A stretch of DNA of 64,000 bases, from NCBI RefSeq assembly GCF_028583425.1, contig NC_072796.1, forward strand, positions 143,601,464-143,665,463. The letters run 5' to 3'. Below, one piece after another: positions 38,601-50,600 of this stretch. Position 1 is the first letter of the stretch, and every line of letters starts with the position of its first letter. The notes beneath the pieces are model-generated. The model was given only the letters and a program-made list of their open reading frames with translations. It was not told where the DNA came from and searched no databases. The position numbers and the translations under genes are program-made. This DNA is from Eublepharis macularius (lineage: Eukaryota > Chordata > Lepidosauria > Squamata > Eublepharidae).

Positions 38601-41600
38601 AAGCCCCCAAGGGATGGGTGGCAAAAGGGGACAGAGACCAACTGTTAGCAGACCAACTCTTACGCCCTGGGTGTGGCAAGGCAGTAGGATGGAACTGCTT
38701 GGGAGGGGGGCTTCAGAAGGGAAGAGGGCCGGGGTCTATGGCGGTGTTTCTTGCACGCCTCCCCTTGCTCTGACTGCATTGCCCACCCTCTGCACTGCTC
38801 ATGGCCTGTCTAGGGTTAGCCAGGTTTCTGGCTGCATCCTGTTCTCATTTCTGTCACCCGAGTCCTAGTTCTCTGTTGACTGGGTGCCTTATGGGGTCCG
38901 TCTGTTTTTTATATTTTGTAATCCACCTTGACTTTCAGTGAGAAAAACTGGGTGATAAATGTAAATAAAATAAAAAAATGAAATGAAACCCAGCCCTGTC
39001 TGTCCTAACAAGGACCTGCTCCAGGAGTGAGATCTGCCCTCTTGAAATTTACCTTTGCCTCCACCTGGACGTTCCTAATCACCTTTGTCTCTTTTGGGGT
39101 CATCTGGTGAGCGCCGGGCAGAGATGACCTGCGTGGACAGGTAAGGGCAGGAGCAGGAAAGAATCATCCCCACCCCACCCCCATTTTGGAATCACAACTT
39201 GATGAGGACCCTCTCCCCCCCCCCCGCCCACACACACACATGTCAGCAGCAGCAGCAGCAGCAAGAGCCCCTGGATCGGAAGCATCTCCAGGCAGGACCA
39301 GTCCTTCCATCACCCCTCTGCCCTCCCAGGGGGCCTCTGGTGGGTGGCCTCTCCAGGTAAGGACAGTCTTGGTCTGGCCAGCCTCCAGTAAAGACCAGTC
39401 TCCTCAAGGGCTTGCCTCAAACCTGTGTTTGGAGCCTCTCCAGGCATTAAGCTACGGAGGTGGGGGGATAGAGGAATCAACGGAGCCCCGGAACAGGCAA
39501 GCGGGGCGTGATGGTTAGAGCCTCTGAGTAGGTGCACACACGGCGCAGTTCAAATCCTGCCATGAAACTTCCTAGTGATGATGGGCCAGCCCCCCCCCTC
39601 CATCTCAGTCTCAGTGTATTGCACCTCTTGGGACTGCAATGAGGACGGAAGGGAGGGGGGGCCATTTACACGTCTCCAGTCCCTCTGGAGCCAGGCTGCA
39701 TCCAGACACACATGGTCCCGAGGAGAACCACTGGCACCATCGTGGAGCAAGGGGCCTTCGAGGACAGGCCCCGAGGCTCTGCCCACAACAGAGAGCCCGA
39801 TTGTGCTGAAGGCGAGTGCGTGAGCCCCAGACTTCCGGGACCAGAGCAGAGCCCCCCCCCACCCCCATCTTACATGTCCTCCTCTGCAGGTGGCTCCTGC
39901 ATCAGCCTCCTGGCATTGCCCCGGACGAGGTGATCAAAACAGGATTTCCTGATGGGGAGGGGGGTGTCCTGGATGGGCTGCAGGAACCTGGCGCACAGCA
40001 GCTGCGGACCCAAGGGAACAAAGCCCAAGACTCAGGGCGCAGGAGGGAGGCAGTTCCCGCGGTCGGTCCACGGCTGCACCTGGCTGGCTTCTGGTGGGCC
40101 ACAGGTGGGCTCCGGGGCCTCTGGGTTCCCCGGGTGCCAGCAGGAGGTCCCCTGCCTACCGTCATGTTGTAGTAGCTTGGCAGGTACTTGATGTGATGGA
40201 TGAGGTAGAGGTGCCGCTCGATGCCGACCAGCAGATCCCCCTGAGGGTTGGCAAAAGCCAGGCTTTCCGGGATCGTGTTCAGCTTCAGGTGCCTGCGGGG
40301 CCGGGGCAAGGGACTTTGTCAGCCCCAGCAAGGGACCCCTGCTGCAGTGGCCCACTCCCAGCCCCTCAGCCCCCTCTCCCCGCGACTGTGGTGGGGTCCA
40401 GGTCTGCACACGGAGGCTGCGTCAGGACTTAGATCAGTTTTGAAACTTACTGCTTTGGGATAAACATCACCAGCAGAAGAAGCTGGCTGCGTTTGGGGCG
40501 GATCAGTATGAGGCCAGGACTAGTAATGATGATCCAGGCAGCTTCAGGTCAGCTGCTGCGTTCCTCTAACTGGAACGTAAAGTTAAGCGGGGTGTGTGGG
40601 GTGTGTGTATGGCAGAGCCTGAGCAAGAGAAGAGGCCTGACTCTGCCCCCTCCCGTTGCCCTCTGGTCTTTGCAATCCATTTCTGCAGCATCTCCTTTTA
40701 AAAGTAAGCAGACATGGTTCGTGGCCAAGCCATCAGGGGCAGTTTCCTCTATAACTCTCCCCTAAAACTACTTGTCAGATCTTACGTGGGAACAATCTAC
40801 AGACAAATGGAACAATGCAGAGTTATGGTAAAATCTGGTTAAGTGGCTGGACTGCGAACCAGCCCTCTGCTGGTTCGACTCCCACTCCTGCCATGAGCTC
40901 AGCAGGTGGCCTTGGGGCAGCCCCTCCTCTCAGCCCAACTGTATTGTGGGGATAATGATGATAACACTTTGTTGTTATTCGTTCACTGCCCTAAGTGGGG
41001 CACTCATCTGTCCAGAAGGGCAGAGTTATTATTATAGAGTTATTATTATGAGCACAGTTATTATTATAGGGTAAATTTACATAGAAAAAAGATTACAGAA
41101 TTAGGAGCATAAAAGAAAGTATGAGAGGGAAGAGTCCTGAGAGGGACTGAAATGCCAGTAGAAGAAACAGAGATAGTTTCACGAGGGGGAGCGTTTCAGA
41201 CTGAGGGACCAGCCAAAAAAAAAGGGGAAAGCCCCTCACCCCACAAATCGTGGACAAGCCCAGGTCTGCAGAATTGGATGCTAGACGGGTTTACTCAGGA
41301 GTAAATCTGCTCGCTCTCAGGACTGCTTGGCAGCATGAATATGCACCCTGCCTGGAGACTGAACACCCAAGACACACAAGAAAAGGCCAAAGCTAGCCTG
41401 AGCAGCCATGGGGGAAGGGCGCCTGGCTCCAGCCCCCTCGCCCATCTGCGCCCCACCCCCCACTTGCAGGAAAGGTGGTGACCAGGGAAGGGGCAGCCTG
41501 CCACTCACCGGAGCAGCTTATTCTCGATGTTCCAGACCTTCACAGAGCCGTCCCTGCTGGCGGAGGCAAAGATCTTCAGGTTGGGGCAGCAGCAGAGACC

Positions 41601-44600
41601 TGGCAGGAGGGGGGGCAGCAGTGAGACGAGAGGCCTGGCAAGTGCCATCCCCTTGAGGGGTGCCTGGGGGCACAGAGCCCAGACCCTAAGTGTCCCATAG
41701 CCCCCTTGATGAGGTTCCCACTTGATCCCCGGGGGGACTGTGGAAAAAGCTTCAGGGGCCAAAGGCCTCTCCTGAGGCAGGACTGGGAGAAGTTGCCCAG
41801 TGAGGCCACTGTAGACTCGGGTCTGAAGGATTTTATGCCCTCTTAATCACTCCCCTCCCTGCGCAGCTGCACCCCCTTTGTCTGCCTCCCTGGCTGCCCA
41901 GCACTCCACTCTTCCTCCTCTCTTCACTCACACAGCACTTCACCCTATTTTTAAAATTCTTATCCCCCCACACACCACCAGCCTGGCTCAAGGGGACCCC
42001 AGGGTGAGTGGAGGGGGCTCAAGTCTCCCACCCTCCTGCTTCCCCCAGCTGAAGCAGCCCGACAGGGTAGATTACAGCGGCAGGCTCACCCGCGGCTCTG
42101 CTCAGCTCCTAAGCAGGCCAGGATGTTTGCATGAACACTTGCGACTGCTCAGCCCTTCAGTTCAATCCCAGGGCGGAAGGCATTGGGCACCCCCTGCAAA
42201 GCATCTCCGCTGGCCACAGGTTTTGTGCCCACCCTCACTGAAGTACCGGGGACCAGACGGGGTCATGGCTGGGTCTGGAAATGTCACCAAGGGCAGGGGA
42301 TGGTTTCAAGTACAGCTTGTGAAGCTCGGTTCAAAGCCAAAGCACATGGGAACAGGCAAGCGGCGTGGCCTGCCCTGTGGCTCCTCTCTGAGGAAGGTGC
42401 TTGAGCTTGTCTTGAGCTGAGCTTGTCTTGAACTGGGAAGGCTGCCCCTTCACAGTAGAGGCAGATCTGGCACTACTGATTGTCCATTATGGGTCCATCT
42501 GAACATGGAGGGCAGCAATGGGCCACAGGGCGGGGCAGGAATCATGCTTTTCTTGCTGGGAGGGCTAGCCTGCCTGTTCATCCTTCTGCCCTTCTTGAAT
42601 GTAGAGAAAGGCCCTCCACTCCAATAATTCAACCATTGGATTCCACTGTCTCCTTGCCACTGGAGTCCCTCTGCAAATACACAGCTGGCAGAGAGGACCA
42701 GCCACTCATTCTCCAAGCGCACTCAAGCTCTTCGGTATGCAAATGGTGGGTGGTGAAAAACGAAGGGTTGGTCATCTCATGTCTTGCTAGAATGTCACTC
42801 CTCAAAGGGCAGAGCTGGAGACAGTCAAATGACTAGATATTTTTTCTCCCTCTTGAGGCAAGAAGGGGAGATGGACTTCCAAAGGTGGGTGGACAATTCC
42901 CAGGACACAGAGAAGACCCTCTTCTTAGGGCTTCTGACCAGGGAGGCACAAGTCATGAAGGGCTCGGTCTTTACCTAGGAGCTGCACCTTGTCCAAGGCG
43001 GGTAAGGGGCAAAGATAATTGACTTTTATCCACTGTAACTTCAAGAAAGACTAGTTTGTTCTAAGAAACATTGGAAAAGAGCAGGAGTGATGACAGAAGC
43101 CAAATGGTAACAGCCGGTGAATGACCAAGGCAGGTATGACTAAATAGGGTGGGGTATGCAGTGGGATAGTGCGTGTGGAGAAATCAGCATTGGTAATGAG
43201 ACAGCAAGGCTCTGTTTTGATTCAGTCCAGGTGGATGCATTGTCTTGAGCTTGGTTATCAGTTGCAATTCAGCAGTCTCTCTTTCTAATCTCCCTTTGAA
43301 ATTCCTCCTGCCCTGCCACTAATTTCATAAGTCTTATAGATGCTCTTGCTCTTTTCCACTGCTACAGACAGACTAACACGGCTACTCGTCTTGATCTAGC
43401 TCTTAAGAAACACTGTTTAGGATAAGTACAGCGTTCAGGATTGAGAGGGTTGCTTGTTTTCACCTTTTCTTTGTATCCTTGCTCAGCCTGGTGCTTGAAC
43501 AGATTGTGTGTCCTCTTTTTATTTTGATTACATTTGCTTCTATTTAGAATGCTCTAAGCCTGATCTCTGAAAACACATCACTCCTACTCGCCCTTGCTAT
43601 TTAAAGAGCAGTAAAGGGGAGGGGAAGCAGATAAGCTTGCTATGCTGGAGCCCAAAAGAGCCAATGTACTAAAGTGAAATGGATTCCACCCCCATACTAG
43701 CTGGTATGAGTAAAGTGGGAGATGTGGCATCTAGGTGGAGCCTCTAAACAGCAACACAGGTGTAGCAAGCTGGATGCGCGACTGCATCCAGCAGGAGATA
43801 CTTGTTGATTTGCTGGTGGAGGCTGTTCACTCAGTTCATTTTTACTACTACCCCTTAGCTCCCAAGGGTGGATGCCATTCTCACAAGAGCAGGGGAGGAG
43901 GGGCAGCAAAAGCACTCTGGGCATCCAAATGAGCAGCTTGCAGCTGAGGCAGGGGGAGATCAGTTATGCTGTCTTTGGGACTCACAGTCTGTTCTCTGTA
44001 TCCAAGAGCCAAATGGGGCTTCCAAGTAGGAACTCTGTGAGCTTACATGGCTCACCTGATGTGTTTTCTGCAAGGGGTGCTTGGGTGCCTCACACGCTGC
44101 CCGTCCCCCTCCCCTCACGTAAGCTGGGGACTGCACCGGTGCACCTGTAATGTCATCCAGTGGGTCATCCTCTGGCCCATGCTCAGAGCGGGTCTGCTCC
44201 ATCAGGTTGTAGTAGACAATGCTGTAGGTGACCGTCTCCGGGTCTTGGAAAGCCACGGCCAGTGTCTCACCCAGGCAACACATGTGCCACGCAGGGACAG
44301 CACAGGAGAAGCACAGGAGCGGGACCAAGCTCTCCTCAGCATAGGGGAAGACACGCCACATCTTCACTGTCAGATCAGTGCCTGTGCAGGGACAGGGGGC
44401 GGAAGGAGTGAGAGGGGAGGGGGGGCATAGAGTCAGGGCAAGTCTTCCAGAGCAGGAGGGAGTCCCTCTCCCTTGCATTGGGTCCTGGAGTGGGGGGGGG
44501 AATACTTATTGGCCCCTCAGTGACTCGTCTGTGTGGTGTTCCATGAAAACCAAAACGTGTGAATTTGGGGAAGGTCGGTGGCATTTATTGATCTGCTTGT

Positions 44601-47600
44601 GCATAATTCTGTTCCTGAGAGTCCTGGGCATTTGGCATTTCTCCTTACAGATGCTGACAGGAACAAAATCCACTTTCTGCCCATGACTTTTCATACCTGC
44701 CCCACTCTGTAGCCTCCCCCCACCCGTTAACTTTAGTTTCTAGGCCCACGGGATCCTTCTGTGGGGCAGATGCACTCTTCGGGGTGGAGAGGGGGGAACA
44801 TGGATTCTTTCACTGTTGTATCTTTTTAGCGGCTGTTGGAACATGTTTCTCACCGGGGGCAGAAAGGGATAATAAATAAATTCCCTCCACCTTGGGCTGC
44901 CAGGTCCCCCCCCGTTGGCGGCGGTGGATTCCCCGCTCCCAGCCTCTGCCGCCACTCACCTGGCTGTGGGGCAGGGGGGCCCGGGGAACGTTCCTGAGAG
45001 GCAAAAACCCTCCCAGGCCAGCACATAGTGGGTGGGCTCCCACCGGGCCAGTGACATCACTTCCTTAAGCCACATAATTGTGCCCGGCATCAGGCATGCC
45101 CCTGTGAAGCATGGGAACATGCCCACCACCAGGCCCAGTGACGACATCATCCCTGGCAGGAGAGAGCAGCTGCTTGTTGCGCATGAGGAAGACACCCCTG
45201 TTAAGTGCCGTGCCCCCCCTTCCGCTGGGAGGGTAAGGGGACCTGGCCACCCGACCTCCACCCCACTGGTGCCTGCCTTGCATAAGGACAGGAAGTGCCC
45301 CACCGAGCAGAGGGGCGCAGCCATCCCGCCTTCGCCACGGGCTTCCCTGCCCTGCCCCAGCTTCTGCCCCTTCTGCTCGGCCTCCACTGCTGATGCCTCA
45401 CCCCTGCCCTGGCACTCACCCTCTGGACTATGTCCTTGGTCTCCTCTACTGAAGTCTCTCCCCTCTTCAGGCTTTTCCAGAAGGCTCCGCTTAATCATTC
45501 CCCCTTCCACACCCCTCTCTGCTCCAGGCATCTCCTGGGCTTTGAGTGCAGCCATCCTCTTCTCAGAAAGCCCCCTCCCCATCCAGCTGCCCCTCTCCTC
45601 CTGGCCTCTGACCTGTCCCTGCTGACCCCTGGCGCCTGGGGAGTGTCAGCATGCACCCTGCACCATCTGCCCACGAGATCCCTGATGCTCTGCTACCCCT
45701 GCCCCCCCCCCGCCAAAGATGCTTAAGTTGCCTATGCCATGCTTATGCATAGAAACAAGGAGCTGGGAAGGGTCCGAAGTGCATCTAGTCCAACACCCAG
45801 CACTATGCAGGCATTTCGCAGCCCACCACCCCTCCAGTGAGCCCTTCCCAATGCCCAGAGGAAGGCAAAAACCTTCCAGGATCCCTGGCCAATCTGGCTT
45901 GGGGGGGACTTCTTCTTGGCCCCAAAGTGACAATTGGCATTACCCTTGGCATTGCCCATAAGAAAGGGCCAGAGAGCAAGGCACCGGCTCACCCCTTCCT
46001 GCCCTCCAGCAGTACTTTGGCGGGGTGGGTGGGGGAGGATGAGAGGCCCTTATTCACACACTAACCCAAGTTCCTGGCACACTCTTGATTCCCGTCCCAG
46101 CAAGTGGACAGCAGCCTTGCTTCAGGAATGTGCTGAGGCCGGAGGGGGGGAGCAGTGGCCAGCAACATGCCAAGAGAAAGCAGCACGACCCCCACCTGAA
46201 GCAGCCTTTGTTGGGGGGAATCCCGCCCCCATGAGCCCCAACAAGGTTTCTTCCAGCGCCAGATATCTGTCGCCTTGGCATTAGGGCCACTGCCAGCCTG
46301 ACCTGCCAGCCACCCTTAATTCATTTCAGCCGCGCCTCCACCTCCGTCCAGATCCCCCTGTGCTGATGCAGGGGACCCTGCTGTCGCTTGGCCATGTCAG
46401 GGCTAGGGGCGCAGCCAGGAGAGCTGTGGCACCTACTCCCTGGGGGCTGCCTGCATTCCTCACACGCCCACGTCCTGGCTTCAAGACCCCTCAGGCCACG
46501 GAGTGACTGATGGCACTGGCTGTCCCCTGAGGTCTGGGCATGCAGTGATTTGCCCACCCGGGACTCACCTGCAGAAATGATGCACGTCTGGGAAGGGTAC
46601 TCAGCCAAGGTCGTGACACGTTGAGGGCAGTGGGCTTCCACCTGGCACTGGATCCGCCCGGAAAACCACTCCACCACGCTGAGGAGCCCATCTTCCTGCC
46701 CCATAATTAGCACGTACCTGGCAGGGAGAGAGAGATCTGTGCAGAGGCTGGTCATCGGCAGGAAAGACTACCCCTGTGAGGCGGATGCACGATGGGGCTC
46801 CTGCCCCAGGCACAGCCTGCTCAGGATCTCTGCCAGCCTCCAGAGAGGGCAGACATTATAGATCTGGATTGAGCCGAGAGAGGCAGCCAGAAAGCCTGCC
46901 CCAAGCATGCAGCTGCTCTATCAGCTGCTGTAGCATAGCGGTTCAGTGGCTGGACTGCAAATCAGCCCTCTGCTGGTTCGAACCCCACTCCTGCCAGGAG
47001 CACAGCAGGTGGGCCTGGGGTAAGTCCCTCCTCTCAGCCCCAGCTCCCCAGCTGTATTGTGGGGATGATAACAACAACACTGGCTGCGTTTACTGCTCTG
47101 AGTGGGGCACTAATCTGTCCAGAAGGACGGTATAGAAACACACAGTTGTTGTTAACAACAACAACACAAATAGAGGCAGCCCCAGGGCAGAGCTGTGTGT
47201 GTGGGGGGGGGGTCATCCTTCGCTGCAATCCCCTCTCCCTGCCAGCAGAGTCCTGAGGTCAGATAAGGCTTTGCCCACCACTATTTCAAATGTGAGCTCT
47301 AAGTTAACAGCAGCTCATGCGGGAATAAACACCGTTAGTCTGTAGGGCACCATTAGACTTCTGTTTTGCTTCTCCAGCAAGACCGCAGGACAGTGACTCC
47401 AGAGAAGTCCAATCCCAGCCAGCCAAAGACCACCAGGCTCCCACCAGAAGGCTGGCTGTCTTGTTCAAAGTCACGCCTCACCAACGCTGCCACCAGGCAA
47501 GCTCTGTGGCCAAGGGCAGAGGCAGCCATTCTACACCTGTCTGGACGAGCAGGGGCCTCCTTCAAAGGCAAACCTTCTCCCTGCCTGGAAGCCTGCTTTT

Positions 47601-50600
47601 TTGGCCTGGACCCCCGGGGCTGCTACTCAGCTTCTTGCTCTCTCTCCCTCCCCACCACAAAGCCTGGTCCCACCTGTTTTTGTCCTGCATTTTGAGGGGG
47701 GGCTTCTGCCAGGACTTCTTGTCGCTTTGGTTCTCTACCACTTCCACCCATGTCGAGTAAGCCTTCTTGGGGTCCACAATGTGGCTGTACAACAGGAGGC
47801 AGCAGGGCTGTGACACCCCGCTGGGCCTTGCCGTGCTCTTCTTCACAACCATGGGGTCAGTGGCAGCGTTGACACGCAGCAAGGTGCCACTCTCCATGAG
47901 CACAAAGAGGGTCTCCCGGGGCAAGCAGTAGGCCACATCCAGGACTTGGAATGATGGGTCCAGGGAAAGTATGGCAAGGACCGTACCAGTGAGAGCATCC
48001 AACACCCTCACAGAGGAATCCTGGCACACACAGAGGATGCGGACAGGGAAGTTGGCAACGGCCTTCAGGTTGATGTAGCTGAGGTGCTTGGCAGGAGACC
48101 CCAAAGGCGTGTAGAACGAGTACAACTGGTTGATCTTCCACAGGGTGAGGGAAGTGCCGGAGATGGAGATGACGCGAGACGTGGTCTGTGTCTCCAGGGC
48201 CTCCACAGGCTCCAAGACGTGGACCTGATCCACCTGGTCGACCGTGTCAAGGTTCCACGTGCGAATGGTTCCATCTTGGGAGGCTGAGAAGATGAGTGGC
48301 CTCTGAGGGTAGATCGCCAAGGCAATGACGGGACCTGGTGGCACAAGGCGGGGCGGTCGGTGTGGGGTGACAGAGACCACACCCAAGTAGCATGGCGGGG
48401 GGGGGGCAGAGGCCAAAGGCAGCCACCCTGGAGGAAGCTACTCCAGAGAGAGCAGGTGTGTGTCTCTCTCCAACTTGAGTTTATTGTTTCTCTCTCTGTT
48501 TTGCCATTCAAAGCAGCTGCAGGGAGGAGAAGAGTCTCCATCTGGTGCTGCTGGGGCTCTTCCTTCTGGGCCAGATACAAATTCAATGGGTGCAGCTTCC
48601 CCCATCTGATATTTCCTCATGGGGAAGAGCCATGAGCCAGCTGAGTTCCTGCTGGTCCTGCAGCCACTGTCTTAGGGCCGAACCAGAGGTCTGCTTTTTT
48701 CAGGAGAGGTACTGTGCAGCCACACAGCAGCTGCACGGAATGGCTGTTGAAAATAAAGCAGAATTCTAAACAACAACCAGGGAATCACCCTAAGAACCCA
48801 TATACACTACCAGGTGTATCTATTCACATTTAGTAGTTAAAGTGCAAGTACTCATACATATTACAATATGTATTTATCAATATGTCTCCTTTAAATAAAA
48901 TGGTGAACTTATAACTACACAGTATATAAATGGTAATTAATCAGTGGGGCGGCACACGCTTTGAAAATACGGAATAGATAGTATTAATGAAGATAGTATT
49001 AATTAGGAGGACCAGTAGTCCGTGATTGTGAGTATAGCAATGTTTGATTGAATTGTAATTGAAAATACATGCAATTTATGCTCTCAAATGTGAGAGTAGT
49101 ATTGAATGCTATTGAATATTATGACAAAAATCAGTGAAAACAAGTAGGTTTTTTCTTTGTGGATGCTGAAAAAGCGTTTGATAATTTGAACTGGGATTTT
49201 ATGTTTGCAACGATGGAAAAAATGCAGATGGGAGAGAAATTTATACAAGCAATAAAATAAATTTATAAAAACCAAACTGCTAATATAATTGTTAACTCTG
49301 AGACAACAAAAAAATTGGAAATAAGGAAAGGAACAAGACAAGGATGTCCACTATCCCCACTATTGTTTGTAATGGTATTGGAAGTTCTGCTTAGACAAAT
49401 ACGAGAAGATGAGATGAGATGAGATGACTGAGGACAAGAGGGTTTTCATATAAAATTAGAGCGTTTGCAGATGATGTGATGGTTATCGTAGAAGACCCTA
49501 TTCAAAACATGCCAAGATTAATGGAATGAATAAAAGAGTTTGGAGATTTAGCAGGATTTTATATAAATAAATAAAAATCCAAAATATTGAGTAAAAATAT
49601 GACCAAACAACAGCAGCAAGAATTGATGGAGAATATAGAATGTGAAGTAGTTCATAAAGTTATATATTTAGGTATAGAGTTGACAGCTAAAAATATTGAT
49701 TTGATAAAGAACAATTATGATAAGCTATGGCAACAAATAGACAAGGACATGGTGAAATGGAATAAGATGAATTTGTCATGGTTAGGGCGTATTGCCGTGA
49801 TCAAGATGAATGTACTTCCAAGGATAATGTTTTTACTACAAACAATACCAAGTGGGGTTAAAGACAGTAAGCAATTTGAAAAATGGCAAAGAAAGATTTT
49901 GAAATTTGTTTGGGCGGGGAAAAAACCTAGAGTGAAAATGAAGGTACTATATGATGCTAGAGAAAGAGGTGGACTGCAGTTACCGAACTTAAAAATATAC
50001 CATGTAGCTATATGCTTGGTCTGGTTGAAGGAATGGATGGTGTTGAAAAATCATAAACTCTTGCCTTTAGAAGGATATAACAAACTTTTTGGATGGCATG
50101 CATATTTATGGTATGACAAGGTGAAAGCAGACAGTATGTTTTTACATCACTATGTAAGACGAAGAAATGGACAAGTTAAAGAGAAAATTGAAAGAACAAG
50201 ATACTTTGGAGTATGTTTTGAGTTGGAAGAAACTCAAGGATTATGTGGAAAAAAAGTGGGACATGAAGGGTAAAAGGTGGTCTTTGGATAGCTGTTAAGA
50301 GGGGAGGATAGATCTTTACTTGATATTAGAGATTGAATTACGATAATACAGAGTTAAGAGTGATATAGTATATTTTATAGTAAAGTTGGAATTTATATAA
50401 GAGATGTATTTTAAATTTAGTAGACATAGATATGTTATATTATATTATATATTAGTATATTATATTATATATTAGTATGTGGATACGTTATAATAGATAA
50501 TAGGTTATTATACTATATATCATGGCATAGAAACAGAAGTTAATATAGTAGGAGATAGGGATGTAGTATATATAAGGGGAATGGAAAACTGTTGGAAGTC

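Noticed and set aside
39053..39113. Exon 9 starting at the nearer AG (first codon ATG ACC CCA)
   Set aside because: Joining it to exon 8 gives an immediate stop; the acceptor at 39129-39130 restores the frame.
40838..47175. tRNA-like A and B boxes as functional tRNA genes
   Set aside because: They are the heads of Sauria SINEs followed by SINE bodies and tails; no cloverleaf with an acceptor stem was seen.
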